From Mariprofundus sp. (lineage in GTDB: Bacteria; Pseudomonadota; Zetaproteobacteria; Mariprofundales; Mariprofundaceae), in assembly GCA_030951065.1 (NCBI GenBank), contig JAUZQH010000002.1, forward strand, positions 1 through 19,407: a stretch of DNA of 19,407 nucleotides, written 5' to 3'. The position numbers and the translations under genes are program-made. Of this stretch, positions 6,987-14,185 are shown piece after piece. The notes under the pieces were generated by a model. That model was not told the origin of the DNA. It made no database searches and worked only from the letters and a program-made list of their open reading frames with translations. Within the stretch, counting starts at the first letter, position 1. Each line of letters starts with the position of its first letter.

Positions 6987-7697
6987 GTGACAAATCCGAA
7001 CCATCATATCAGCAGGCAGCCGAATATTCTGGCGCTGGACACGGCTTTCGGCGAAATTGCCGCCTGCATTATCAAAGGCGGGCAGGTTTATATATCGCCT
7101 CCGGATGCGCGCAGTGCCGGTAAAACCCGCTCCACCAGCATTATTCCAACGATTCACCAGTTGTTGCTACAGGCCGGATTGAACTGGAAGCAGCTTGATG
7201 TGCTGGCGTTTGGTGCCGGCCCGGGTTCTTTTACCGGCCTGCGTATCGGGGCGGCAACGCTTGCCGGCATGAATGCCGGGTTGCATATGCCTGTTGTGCA
7301 TCTCTCCTCGCTGGCCATTACAGCCAGACAGGTTGTAACAGGATTGGCCGAACCAGGAGAGCCTGCAACAGAAAAAGCCATTTATGTGCTGGAAGATGCC
7401 AGAGCCGGTGAAGTGTTTGTCGGGCATTATCAGAATGGCAGGGCCATGCAGCCAGATGCCTGTTTGAGCTGGCAAGATGTAGATGCATTTACGCCGGAGC
7501 TGTTTTGCTGCAACAGTACACCGCCGGTTCAACTGAATCATTGGCAGCGTTTGCCACTCACCATACCACGCAGTCGGGCGCTGGCGGTTGAGGCGGAAGC
7601 GGTTTGTTCGCGGGTGAAGGAATTGAGCTGTCTGCCTGTATACCCGGCACCTGTTTATCTGCAATTATCTCAGGCGGAGCGGCAGGCGAATGGATAA
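6987..7697 (+). CDS. tsaB: tRNA threonylcarbamoyladenosine biosynthesis protein TsaB
   Basis: TsaB is the non-catalytic ASKHA-fold partner of TsaD; with TsaE they transfer the threonylcarbamoyl group to A37 of tRNAs. The 236-residue protein opens with NILALDTAFGEIAACI (13-28) and has the family hallmark GPGSFTGLRIGAATLAG around 78-94. The C-terminal half is variable, as usual. The GTG at 6987 follows GAAGA (6975-6979) and adds 12 residues before the conserved strand, so a slightly later start cannot be ruled out. The 151-bp gap after galU shows only a short palindrome CATAGCA-G-TGCTATG near 6891-6905 and no clear promoter. The end overlaps the phosphatase gene by 8 nt. The TsaC-like gene at 2229 would act one step earlier in the same pathway. 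Confidence 0.93.
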   Translation: MTNPNHHISRQPNILALDTAFGEIAACIIKGGQVYISPPDARSAGKTRSTSIIPTIHQLLLQAGLNWKQLDVLAFGAGPGSFTGLRIGAATLAGMNAGLHMPVVHLSSLAITARQVVTGLAEPGEPATEKAIYVLEDARAGEVFVGHYQNGRAMQPDACLSWQDVDAFTPELFCCNSTPPVQLNHWQRLPLTIPRSRALAVEAEAVCSRVKELSCLPVYPAPVYLQLSQAERQANG

Positions 7698-8163
7698 TCG
7701 TAAAACACGCGTATTGTTTGTCTGTCTGGGCAATATCTGCCGTTCACCGCTGGCAGAGATCATCGTCAGGGCGGCAGCGGAAACCCGCAGTCTGCATCAT
7801 TACCATTTTGAGTCAGCCGGTACAGGAGACTGGCATGTGGGTGGTTCTGCTGATCCGCGCTCTGCAGCCAAGGCGCGCGAATACGGGCTGGACCTGAGTG
7901 CACACAGGGCGCAGCAAATTACAGCGCAAAATTGCAATAACTGGGACTGGTTTGTTGCGATGGATGCTGAAAACAGGTCGGAATTACTGCGTATGGGGGT
8001 ACCGGAGTCGCGATTGTTGATGATGCGGCAATTTGAAAACGAAGCACATATTGCTGATGTACCTGACCCATATTATGGTGGCCCGGATGGCTTTGAGCAT
8101 GCGTTCCGGATGTTGGCGGAAAATGCAGAGGCTTTGCTGGATTATCTGGAAAGTCAGCAATGA
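7690..8163 (+). CDS. Low-molecular-weight protein tyrosine phosphatase family protein
   Basis: The 157-residue protein carries the complete LMW-PTP active site near its N-terminus: P-loop C12-LGNIC-R18-S (CX5R) and the general-acid Asp 126 in DPYYGG (126-131). All catalytic residues are present, so it should be active. Family members dephosphorylate tyrosine kinases in polysaccharide export (Wzb) or phosphoarginine (YwlE); arsenate reductases share the fold. Nothing here separates these roles. The aromatic pair after DP is typical of tyrosine phosphatases. ATG 7690 overlaps the end of tsaB by 8 nt, pointing to co-translation. No kinase or exporter gene is next to it. Confidence 0.93.
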   Translation: MDNRKTRVLFVCLGNICRSPLAEIIVRAAAETRSLHHYHFESAGTGDWHVGGSADPRSAAKAREYGLDLSAHRAQQITAQNCNNWDWFVAMDAENRSELLRMGVPESRLLMMRQFENEAHIADVPDPYYGGPDGFEHAFRMLAENAEALLDYLESQQ

Positions 8164-8174
8164 TACCATTCATG

Positions 8175-8233
8175 CGGTTTGTTTGAGCCATTATTTCTGA
8201 TGAGATGGAAGAAAACATCACAAACCGGATTTT
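8175..8233 (+). other. Long-loop hairpin after the phosphatase gene
   Basis: CGGTTTGT (8175-8182) is perfectly complementary to ACAAACCG (8220-8227), enclosing 37 nt, and is followed by TTTT (8230-8233). It lies just past the phosphatase stop and before the rpmE promoter, so it may mark the end of the tsaB unit. The large loop and short T-run make it a poor intrinsic terminator. Confidence 0.3.
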
Positions 8234-8238
8234 AGCGC

Positions 8239-8267
8239 TTGATTAATTGGTCCGGCGGCGCTAGAAA
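8239..8267 (+). promoter_or_regulatory. Candidate sigma-70-type promoter of the rpmE-rplU-rpmA unit
   Basis: TTGATT (8239-8244) and TAGAAA (8262-8267) are separated by 17 nt and each match four of six consensus bases. Transcription would begin near 8275, giving a leader of about 90 nt before rpmE. That leader contains a small hairpin CCTGA-CTTTT-TCAGG (about 8285-8299). Placement ahead of three ribosomal protein genes supports the call, but no experiment does. Confidence 0.45.
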
Positions 8268-8365
8268 TCGCGCCCCTTTAATGGGCCTGACTTTTTCAGG
8301 ACGTGATGCTGATCTATTTCACGGATTGAATAAGGCCGGAGCCTAGAATACTACGGAGAAATGAC

Positions 8366-8578
8366 GTGAAAGCTGACATTCATCCAGAATATCTTGCATC
8401 CAGGGTAACTTGTGCTTGCGGGAATACATTTGAAACGCGCTCAACCAAAGGCGACATTCATGTCGAAATTTGTTCTGCTTGCCATCCCTTTTATACCGGC
8501 AAACAGAAGATTGTCGATACTGAAGGCCGTGTTGAACGTTTCTACAAGAAATACGGCAAGCCTGCGAAAGCTGCGTAA
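8366..8578 (+). CDS. rpmE: 50S ribosomal protein L31, zinc-binding (C+) type
   Basis: L31 sits at the 50S/30S interface of the ribosome. The 70-residue protein has the expected MKADIHPEY start and the motif HPFYTGKQK (40-48). Cys residues at 16, 18, 36 and 39 form the zinc ribbon of the C+ form; the zinc-independent paralogue lacks them. Start GTG 8366 has GGAGAA at 8355-8360. It is first in a tight rpmE-rplU-rpmA run, with 15 nt to rplU. In other bacteria, C+ L31 can be swapped for a C- copy under zinc limitation; no Zur-like operator was recognised here. Confidence 0.96.
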   Translation: MKADIHPEYLASRVTCACGNTFETRSTKGDIHVEICSACHPFYTGKQKIVDTEGRVERFYKKYGKPAKAA

Positions 8579-8593
8579 GGCACGGAGATTTAT

Positions 8594-8917
8594 ATGTACG
8601 CTGTAATTAAAACAGGTGGTAAACAGTACCGTGTCCAGGAAGGCGATATCCTGCGCGTTGAAAAACTGGATACTGAAGCCGGCAATGAAATCACCTTTGA
8701 CGAAGTTCTCATGGTTGGTGAAGGCGCGGCAATCAAGGCGGGTGCCGATGCGGCCAATGCAACGGTCACCGGTGTTGTGACTGAAAGTGGTCGTGGTCAG
8801 AAGATTGTGGTGTTCAAGAAGCGTCGCCGCAAGAATTATCGTTTGACCCAGGGACATCGCCAGAGCTACAGCTCTGTTCGCATCGAAAAAATCAACACGA
8901 CAGTTGGCAAGGAGTAA
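8594..8917 (+). CDS. rplU: 50S ribosomal protein L21
   Basis: L21 binds 23S rRNA in the large subunit. The 107 residues show the complete family pattern: MYAVIKTGGKQYRVQEGD at the start, the basic loop KIVVFKKRRRKNYRLTQGHRQ (about 75-95) and a short C-terminal strand. Length is normal (about 103 in E. coli). A GGAG site at 8584-8587 precedes ATG 8594. rpmA follows 3 nt after the stop, the near-universal rplU-rpmA pairing. Confidence 0.97.
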   Translation: MYAVIKTGGKQYRVQEGDILRVEKLDTEAGNEITFDEVLMVGEGAAIKAGADAANATVTGVVTESGRGQKIVVFKKRRRKNYRLTQGHRQSYSSVRIEKINTTVGKE

Positions 8918-8920
8918 CCC

Positions 8921-9169
8921 ATGGCACATAAGAAAGCTGGTGGTTCCAGTCGTAATGGACGCGATTCTAATTCCAAGCGCCTTGGCGTAAAGAAATATGG
9001 CGGTGAAGCAGTGATCGCCGGTAATATTATTGTACGTCAGCGCGGCACAAAAATCCGTCCGGGTGACAATGTAGGCTGTGGTCGTGACTACACCCTGTTT
9101 GCTTTGGCCGACGGTAAGGTTGAATATTACAAGCGTGCCGGTCGTACAACCGTTCGTATTACCGAATAG
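8921..9169 (+). CDS. rpmA: 50S ribosomal protein L27
   Basis: L27 reaches toward the peptidyl transferase centre with its N-terminal tail. The 82-residue protein starts [16 protein letters not shown], with no N-terminal extension of the kind cleaved by Prp in Firmicutes. It then shows [12 protein letters not shown] and [16 protein letters not shown] ribosome site AAGGAG lies at 8909-8914, overlapping the end of rplU. A strong terminator starts 21 nt after its stop, so this three-gene ribosomal unit is closed here. Confidence 0.97.
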   Translation: MAHKKAGGSSRNGRDSNSKRLGVKKYGGEAVIAGNIIVRQRGTKIRPGDNVGCGRDYTLFALADGKVEYYKRAGRTTVRITE

Positions 9170-9190
9170 GATTGCTTGAGTTCGAAGTTC

Positions 9191-9223
9191 AAAGGGGGTG
9201 CGCTGGTCGCACCCCCTTTTTTT
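9191..9223 (+). terminator. Strong intrinsic terminator after rpmA
   Basis: A perfect 12-bp stem AAAGGGGGTGCG (9191-9202) / CGCACCCCCTTT (9208-9219) with the 5-nt loop CTGGT ends in a run of seven T (9217-9223). This is a textbook Rho-independent terminator and separates rpmE-rplU-rpmA from obgE. Confidence 0.95.
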
Positions 9224-9236
9224 GTAAAAACATTTT

Positions 9237-9347
9237 ACCACGAAGACACAAAGGCCCAAAGAAAATCAAGACGGGTTTTTACTTTGTGCCTTCATCCCCC
9301 AGGGATATGCTCTTTCGGGGGCGAAATTCACCTGATGCCTTTGTGGT
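9237..9347. repeat. Inverted-repeat intergenic element (CCACGAAG/CTTTGTGG type)
   Basis: A segment of about 111 bp is bounded by ACCACGAAG (9237-9245) and CTTTGTGGT (9339-9347), complementary with one G-T pair. Inside lie a second complementary pair, CACAAAG (9247-9253) / CTTTGTG (9282-9288), another CAAAG (9257-9261), and a hairpin CCCCC (9296-9300) / GGGGG (9317-9321). The style (ACCACGAAGACACAAAGGC with its mirror) resembles dispersed CCACGAAGACACGAAGG-type intergenic repeats I know from several proteobacterial and Nitrospirae genomes. No second copy is present in the window, so repeat status is inferred. Confidence 0.55.
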
Positions 9348-9369
9348 TCAGACTTTTTAATGGTGTAAT
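9341..9369 (+). promoter_or_regulatory. Candidate obgE promoter, possibly giving a leaderless mRNA
   Basis: TTGTGG (9341-9346) and TGTAAT (9364-9369) are spaced 17 nt apart; the -10 box matches five of six bases and the -35 box three. The start of transcription would fall at or near the obgE ATG at 9375, and no Shine-Dalgarno sequence is visible before that ATG. The -35 box lies inside the right arm of the inverted-repeat element. Confidence 0.35.
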
Positions 9370-9374
9370 ACAGC

Positions 9375-10451
9375 ATGCGTTTTATTGATGAAGTAAAAAT
9401 CGAGGTTCGCGCCGGCAATGGCGGTGCAGGGTGCACGTCATTTCGGCGTGAAAAGTATATTCCCAAGGGTGGACCGGATGGTGGTGACGGCGGTCGTGGC
9501 GGGCATGTTGAATTTGTGGCATCCGGCAGGAAAAACACCTTGCAGGAACTGTATCTGCGTAAACGGCTGATTGCCAAAAATGGTCAGCCGGGTATGGGTT
9601 CGGATTGCCATGGCAAAAACGGCGAAGACATCATTATGGAAGTACCCATCGGAACCATGGTACGCGATGAGGATGGACACTTGCTGGCTGATCTGTCGGT
9701 AGAAGGCGAATCCTATATTCTGGCCCGTGGCGGTGAGGGCGGTCTGGGGAACGCCCGTTTTGCTACCAGCACCAATCGGGCACCGCGTTATTCACAGTCG
9801 GGAACTGAAGGTGAGCAGGGTATTCGCTTCCTTGAGTTGAAATTAATGGCAGATGTTGGCCTGGTGGGATTACCCAATGCCGGGAAATCGACATTGCTCG
9901 CCCGTATTTCCAATGCCAGGCCCAAGATTGCTGATTACCCCTTTACAACCTTGAAGCCAAAACTGGGCCAGGTGTTTATGGATGACGGTGACGGTTTTGT
10001 CGTAGCCGATATTCCCGGCCTGATTGAGGGTGCCCATGAAGGGCGAGGGCTGGGCGATCGCTTTCTGCGCCATATTGAACGTACGGCCGTGCTGTTACAT
10101 CTGGTTGATGCCTGTTGCGAAGATGGTAAAAGTGTAGCTGAGCAGATTGCTGAAATTGAAATCGAGTTGAAAGGGTATGGCGAAACGCTATGGCAAAAGC
10201 CGAGACTGTTGGTGCTGAACAAAATCGATGCATTACTGGACGAAGAGAAAGAGATGGCTCTTACCGCTGCCAGACAGACAGGAATGCAGATATTTATGAT
10301 TTCAGCAGTCAGCGGTGAGGGTGTGCAGCAACTGTTGCATCATATCTATGCACGGGTTCTGGATGTGCGCCAGCAGACCCAGGCCAGGAAAACAGTCGGG
10401 CACGAGACAGATCATGATGGCATTGAGGATGAGGCTGGAGCATCAAAATGA
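9375..10451 (+). CDS. obgE: GTPase ObgE/CgtA, 50S assembly factor
   Basis: Obg GTPases bind the 50S subunit late in assembly and respond to ppGpp. The 358-residue protein has the glycine-rich Obg fold first (1-158, with GNGGAGCTSFRREK at 14-27 and GGDGGRGG at 36-43). The GTPase domain follows: G1 GLPNAGKST (165-173), G2 YPFTTLKP (188-195), G3 DIPG (212-215), G4 NKID (282-285) and G5 SAVSGEG (310-316). A short acidic C-terminal tail ends the protein. ATG 9375 lacks a ribosome site; the start is fixed by the conserved MRFIDEVKI. The upstream gene is sealed off by a terminator, so obgE needs its own promoter. It overlaps proB by 4 nt (ATGA), so the two should be translated together. Confidence 0.96.
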   Translation: MRFIDEVKIEVRAGNGGAGCTSFRREKYIPKGGPDGGDGGRGGHVEFVASGRKNTLQELYLRKRLIAKNGQPGMGSDCHGKNGEDIIMEVPIGTMVRDEDGHLLADLSVEGESYILARGGEGGLGNARFATSTNRAPRYSQSGTEGEQGIRFLELKLMADVGLVGLPNAGKSTLLARISNARPKIADYPFTTLKPKLGQVFMDDGDGFVVADIPGLIEGAHEGRGLGDRFLRHIERTAVLLHLVDACCEDGKSVAEQIAEIEIELKGYGETLWQKPRLLVLNKIDALLDEEKEMALTAARQTGMQIFMISAVSGEGVQQLLHHIYARVLDVRQQTQARKTVGHETDHDGIEDEAGASK

Positions 10452-11587
10452 TTCATTGTAGAGCTGACCTTGCGAATGTTCGCCGTGTGGTGGTGAAAAT
10501 TGGCAGTTCTCTATTGGCCGATGCCGAATCCGGTATCCGTCAGGACGTGGTAGATCATCTGGTTGATGAACTGGCCGGGCTGATCGTTGCCGGTAAGCAG
10601 GTTGTGGTAGTGACGTCCGGCTCAGTGGCGCTGGGGCGGGTGCGTCTGGGCTGGGTGGGTCGTAAACTCTCTGTGCATGAAAAACAGGCGGCGGCGGCTA
10701 TTGGCCAACCCAAGCTGATGCGTGCCTATGCCAGAGCCTTTGCCCGTCATGATCTGAGTGTGGCGCAAATGCTGCTGACCAAGGATGATCTCAGACATCG
10801 CCGCCGTTATCTCAATACCAGCAATACCAGTGAAACACTGTTTTCAGCCGGTGTGGTCCCCATAGTGAATGAAAATGACACGGTCGTGGTGTCTGAAATC
10901 AAATTTGGCGATAATGACAGTCTGGGTGCACTGGTAAGCCTGGTTGTTGATGCTGATCTGGTCGTTATGCTGACCGATGTGCCCGGACTTTACGACCGTA
11001 ACCCCGCCGAGCATGAGGATGCCAGGCGCATTGGTATCGTACCTCACCTGAACGACGAACATATTGCCATGGCTGATGATACAGGTTCCTCTTTTGGAAC
11101 CGGAGGTATGGCAAGCAAGCTGGCTGCCGCCCGCGTGGCGACCCGGGGCGGTGTGGCTGCTGCTATTATCAGCGGCAAGGAAAAGGGGATGCTAACTCGG
11201 TTGTTGGCTGGTGAAGATGAAGGCACATTGTTTCTTTGTGGTGTGGATCGGCAGAGCAAGCGTCAGCACTGGATCACTGAAGTGCTGCATTCGGCAGGAG
11301 AGATTCATATTGATGCAGGAGCAGCCAGAGCATTGCTGGAACAGGGAAGCAGTTTACTGCCGGTGGGCGTAACTGCAGTGGAAGGGGTGTTCGACAAGGG
11401 CGATTGTGTAGAAATTGTTGGCCCGAATGGTGTGATAGCAAAAGGGTTATGTAATTATACAGCTGAAGAGATGCGTCTCATTATGGGGCATGCCAGCAGC
11501 GACATTGAGGCTATTCTCGGGTTCCATGACTTTTCATCGGTAATCCATCGCGATAATCTGGTTTTGATCCCGCAAAAAGCACTCTGA
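10448..11587 (+). CDS. proB: Glutamate 5-kinase with C-terminal PUA domain
   Basis: ProB phosphorylates glutamate to glutamyl-5-phosphate, the first and usually proline-inhibited step of proline synthesis. The 379-residue protein has the amino acid kinase domain (about 11-260) with VVKIGSSLL (15-23), VVVTSGSVALG (53-63), VNENDTV (140-146), FGDNDSLGA (153-161) and GTGGMASKLAAA (217-228). The PUA domain (about 280-365) follows. Full length and all motifs are intact. The start ATG overlaps the obgE stop. proA follows after an unusually long, structured 192-bp spacer rather than a short operon gap. Confidence 0.96.
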   Translation: MIHCRADLANVRRVVVKIGSSLLADAESGIRQDVVDHLVDELAGLIVAGKQVVVVTSGSVALGRVRLGWVGRKLSVHEKQAAAAIGQPKLMRAYARAFARHDLSVAQMLLTKDDLRHRRRYLNTSNTSETLFSAGVVPIVNENDTVVVSEIKFGDNDSLGALVSLVVDADLVVMLTDVPGLYDRNPAEHEDARRIGIVPHLNDEHIAMADDTGSSFGTGGMASKLAAARVATRGGVAAAIISGKEKGMLTRLLAGEDEGTLFLCGVDRQSKRQHWITEVLHSAGEIHIDAGAARALLEQGSSLLPVGVTAVEGVFDKGDCVEIVGPNGVIAKGLCNYTAEEMRLIMGHASSDIEAILGFHDFSSVIHRDNLVLIPQKAL

Positions 11588-11632
11588 TATGGGTGTCCAC
11601 AGCAACGCATGCAGCGGTTTTGCCTTTGCTTA

Positions 11633-11708
11633 CAAATCAAGCACTTGCGTGTTTGATTTGGCAGCCCGTCCGTGGGCTGCACGGAAGCACTGACACATCA
11701 GCGCTTCC
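11633..11708 (+). other. Three tandem hairpins in the proB-proA spacer
   Basis: Hairpin 1 is a 12-bp stem, 11633-11644 with 11649-11660, around loop TTGC. Hairpin 2 is a perfect 7-bp stem GCAGCCC (11661-11667) / GGGCTGC (11674-11680). Hairpin 3 pairs GGAAGC-A-CTGA (11683-11693) with TCAG-C-GCTTCC (11698-11708), with one mismatch and loop CACA. Hairpins 1 and 2 abut directly. Only a short TTAGGGTTTT follows, so this is not a simple terminator. It could be a small RNA, an attenuator, an RNase processing site or a repeat element. No proline-rich leader peptide was found. Confidence 0.6.
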
Positions 11709-11779
11709 TTAGGGTTTTCCTTCATGTTCGATGTGGTGAAGAATTAAGCAGTTTTAGTAAAACAGGGAGTAAAATAGTC

Positions 11780-13045
11780 ATGGGAACAGATGCAGTAACA
11801 GTGATGTCGGCACTGGGTCGGCGGGCAAAAGATGCAGCCAAAGCCATGCGCATGGCGGAAACATGCGCCAAGAACAAAGCGCTGCAGCTGGCTGCGGCTG
11901 TGATACGCCGTGAAATGAAGGAGATTCTGGCGGCCAATGCCATGGATATGCAGGCGGCCGAAAAGAATGGTCTCGATGCAGCGTTGAAGGACAGGTTGAT
12001 GCTCAATGGTGATCGCGTTGATGCCATGGCGGAAGGGCTGGAACAGATTGCAGCACTGCCGGACCCTGTGGGTGCTATTGATAACTTGCGCTACCGTCCT
12101 TCCGGTATTCAGGTTGGCCATATGCGTGTGCCTTTGGGTGTGATCGGGATCATTTATGAATCGCGTCCAAATGTGACTGCAGATGCCGCCGGTCTGTGTC
12201 TGAAATCCGGCAATGCGGCGATATTGCGCGGTGGATCTGAAGCCATTCACTCCAACCGGGCCATTGCGGCCTGTTTGCGACGCGCTCTGGTCGATTCCGG
12301 TTTGTCACAGGATGCGGTGCAACTGGTAGATTCAACCGACCGTGCGCTGGTCGGAGCGCTGTTGCAAAGCGAACAATATGTCGATGTAATTATTCCCCGT
12401 GGTGGCAAATCGCTGATAGAGCGCGTGGCGGCCGAATCGCGTGTCCCTGTGATTAAACATCTGGACGGTATTTGCCATGTTTATATTGATGCCGCAGCGG
12501 ATGCTGACATGGCATTGAACATTGCCATGAATGCCAAAACCCATCGCTACGGGGTATGTAATGCGATGGAAACATTATTGATTCATCAGGATGCTGTTTC
12601 AGCTTGTACCGCTGTGATTGTACAGGCCATGCTGGACAAGGGTGTGGAGGTTCGGGGCTGTGAACGAACAAGGACTGCAGCAGCAGGGCTGGATGTAAAA
12701 GCGGCAACGGATGAGGATTGGGCGACGGAATATTTGTCGCCGGTACTTTCCATTCGCGTGGTGGATAATTTTGAGCAGGCGGTAAATCACATCGCCGAGT
12801 TCGGTTCCGGCCATACGGAGAGTATCGTCACCGGAAGTTACGAGGCAGGGCAGCGGTTCCTGCGTGAAGTGGATTCCGCCTCGGTGATGTGGAACGCCAG
12901 CACCCGATTTGCCGATGGTTTTGAGTATGGCCTGGGTGCTGAAATCGGAATTTCAACTGATCGCTTGCACGTTCGGGGTCCGGTAGGTCTGGAAGGATTA
13001 ACCACGCAGAAATGGATTGTGCTCGGCAACGGTCAAGTGCGTTAG
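11780..13045 (+). CDS. proA: Glutamate-5-semialdehyde dehydrogenase (gamma-glutamyl phosphate reductase)
   Basis: ProA reduces glutamyl-5-phosphate with NADPH, the second step of proline synthesis, and acts on the ProB product. From ATG 11780 the protein has 421 residues, close to 417 in E. coli. The frame is open further upstream (to 11672), but the extra residues are not ProA-like and cross the hairpin region. AGGGAG at 11764-11769 supports 11780. Motifs are YESRPNVT (126-133), [15 protein letters not shown] (141-155), [10 protein letters not shown] (204-213) and the catalytic Cys 260 in [10 protein letters not shown]. The C-terminal [22 protein letters not shown] block is also present. Confidence 0.96.
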   Translation: MGTDAVTVMSALGRRAKDAAKAMRMAETCAKNKALQLAAAVIRREMKEILAANAMDMQAAEKNGLDAALKDRLMLNGDRVDAMAEGLEQIAALPDPVGAIDNLRYRPSGIQVGHMRVPLGVIGIIYESRPNVTADAAGLCLKSGNAAILRGGSEAIHSNRAIAACLRRALVDSGLSQDAVQLVDSTDRALVGALLQSEQYVDVIIPRGGKSLIERVAAESRVPVIKHLDGICHVYIDAAADADMALNIAMNAKTHRYGVCNAMETLLIHQDAVSACTAVIVQAMLDKGVEVRGCERTRTAAAGLDVKAATDEDWATEYLSPVLSIRVVDNFEQAVNHIAEFGSGHTESIVTGSYEAGQRFLREVDSASVMWNASTRFADGFEYGLGAEIGISTDRLHVRGPVGLEGLTTQKWIVLGNGQVR

Positions 13046-13073
13046 AGGTGCACTTGTTCAGAGGTTTTCCTGT

Positions 13074-13093
13074 AAAACGGGTGCCGTTTTTTT
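13074..13093 (+). terminator. Intrinsic terminator after proA
   Basis: A 7-bp stem AAAACGG (13074-13080) / CCGTTTT (13084-13090) with loop GTG runs into TTT (13091-13093), giving seven T in a row. It lies 28 nt past the proA stop and closes obgE-proB-proA. Confidence 0.8.
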
Positions 13094-13133
13094 ATTCTGC
13101 CGAGGATATTATGATCCTGTTATGCAGCAGAAT
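13094..13133 (+). other. Nested hairpin between the proA terminator and nadD
   Basis: ATTCTGC (13094-13100) pairs with GCAGAAT (13127-13133), and inside it AGGAT (13103-13107) pairs with ATCCT (13114-13118). The TATTATGAT stretch within it could also serve as a -10 box for nadD. Its role is unknown. Confidence 0.3.
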
Positions 13134-13172
13134 CAAATCAGGGCAGTCTGAAATATTGCGTTAGCATCTGTT

Positions 13173-13823
13173 GTGAATACGGCGTTGGCGGGAAAACACA
13201 TCGGGCTTTTTGGTGGTTCATTTGACCCGCCGCATAATGGGCATATGGCGCTGGTGCAGGCCGGTCTGGATATGGGGCTGGATGAGGTATGGGTAATTCC
13301 GGCGTTGCCGGTGCATCGTGAATTATCCGGTATGGCCGATGGAAAGACGCGTTTTGAGTGGCTGCAGCAGATATTTTCAGCTCAGCCCGAAGTCAGGGTG
13401 CTGGATTGGGAAATCGTGCAGAAAGCCCCCACACCGGCAGTGACGACATTACGTCGGTTCCAGCAGCAATTTCCGGAAACGGTGCCATGGCTGATGCTGG
13501 GAGCGGATGCCTGGGCAGGTCTGGAGTCGTGGCAGCAATACCCTGCCCATAGAGGCTTGTGCAATGTGGCCGTGTTTGCGCGCTCGGGAATTGCAGCAGA
13601 TATTGTTGCTTCCCATCAAGGCTGGCAGCGACTGGAATCCCGGGACTGGCCGGGTGCTGATGGTTCGGGGTACTGGTGTTATATCCCTGTCGATCTGCCC
13701 GATATTTCGGCTACGGAAATTCGCTACCGTATTGAACACGGGCGGTCATTGGCAGATCTGGTGCCGCCGGCGATATGCGATGACGTTGAAAAAAAATATA
13801 TCCTACTGAAGGAGAACATGTGA
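13173..13823 (+). CDS. nadD: Nicotinate-nucleotide adenylyltransferase
   Basis: NadD adenylates nicotinate mononucleotide in NAD synthesis. The 216-residue protein has the nucleotidyltransferase signature GLFGGSFDPPHNGH (11-24, HNGH being the catalytic HxGH) and the C-terminal ISATEIRYRI (178-187) corresponding to the ISSTxIR motif. GADAW (110-114) and W120 match the substrate pocket region. The start is GTG at 13173 with only a weak upstream ribosome site; TTG a few codons on is possible. It follows the proA terminator, so it heads the nadD-rsfS-rlmH-envC-like unit, and overlaps rsfS by 4 nt. Confidence 0.94.
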   Translation: MNTALAGKHIGLFGGSFDPPHNGHMALVQAGLDMGLDEVWVIPALPVHRELSGMADGKTRFEWLQQIFSAQPEVRVLDWEIVQKAPTPAVTTLRRFQQQFPETVPWLMLGADAWAGLESWQQYPAHRGLCNVAVFARSGIAADIVASHQGWQRLESRDWPGADGSGYWCYIPVDLPDISATEIRYRIEHGRSLADLVPPAICDDVEKKYILLKENM

Positions 13824-14185
13824 TAAAGGCAGTGCAAAGAAACGAAGATTTTGAAGCCATGACAGACGCACTTGTTGAGGCGCTGGAAGACAAAAAAGCA
13901 CAGGATGTACTGGTGCTTGATGTGCGCGGTCGTTGCGATTTTGCCGATCGCTTTATTCTGGCCAGTGGGCGCAGTGACCGACAGTTAAAAGCACTGGCGC
14001 AATCGGTAAGTGTTGTGGCGCACGACTATGATTTGGCGGCTAAAATTGAAGGGTTGGGGGCATCGGAATGGTTGCTGGTTGATCTGGGCGATGTCATTGT
14101 GCACCTGTTTTTGCCCGATGTGCGAGACAGTTTTCAACTGGAGCGATTGTGGTCGGCACCAACAGGCGCCGCTGAAACCCGGTGA
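13820..14185 (+). CDS. rsfS: Ribosomal silencing factor RsfS
   Basis: RsfS binds L14 on the 50S subunit and blocks joining with 30S, slowing translation during starvation. The 121-residue protein has the DUF143 pattern: DVLVLDVRGRCDFADRFILASG (about 29-50), then EWLLVDLGDVIVHLFLPDVRDSF (83-105) and LERLW (107-111). The start is GTG 13820, sharing GTGA with the nadD stop, behind AAGGAG at 13809-13814. The nadD-rsfS-rlmH order is widely conserved and supports the call. Confidence 0.95.
   Translation: MIKAVQRNEDFEAMTDALVEALEDKKAQDVLVLDVRGRCDFADRFILASGRSDRQLKALAQSVSVVAHDYDLAAKIEGLGASEWLLVDLGDVIVHLFLPDVRDSFQLERLWSAPTGAAETR

Noticed and set aside
8441..9259. 272-residue open frame on the minus strand across rpmE, rplU and rpmA
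   Set aside because: All three ribosomal genes on the + strand are certain. The antisense frame has no recognisable domain and runs through the rpmA terminator.
9172..9388. Small + strand frames after rpmA (62 and 70 residues)
   Set aside because: They consist of the terminator and the inverted-repeat element. Their composition is arbitrary and no ribosome site is seen.
11672..11779. Upstream extension of proA by 36 residues
   Set aside because: The extra residues run through the hairpin region and do not look like ProA. ATG 11780 has a ribosome site and gives the normal length.
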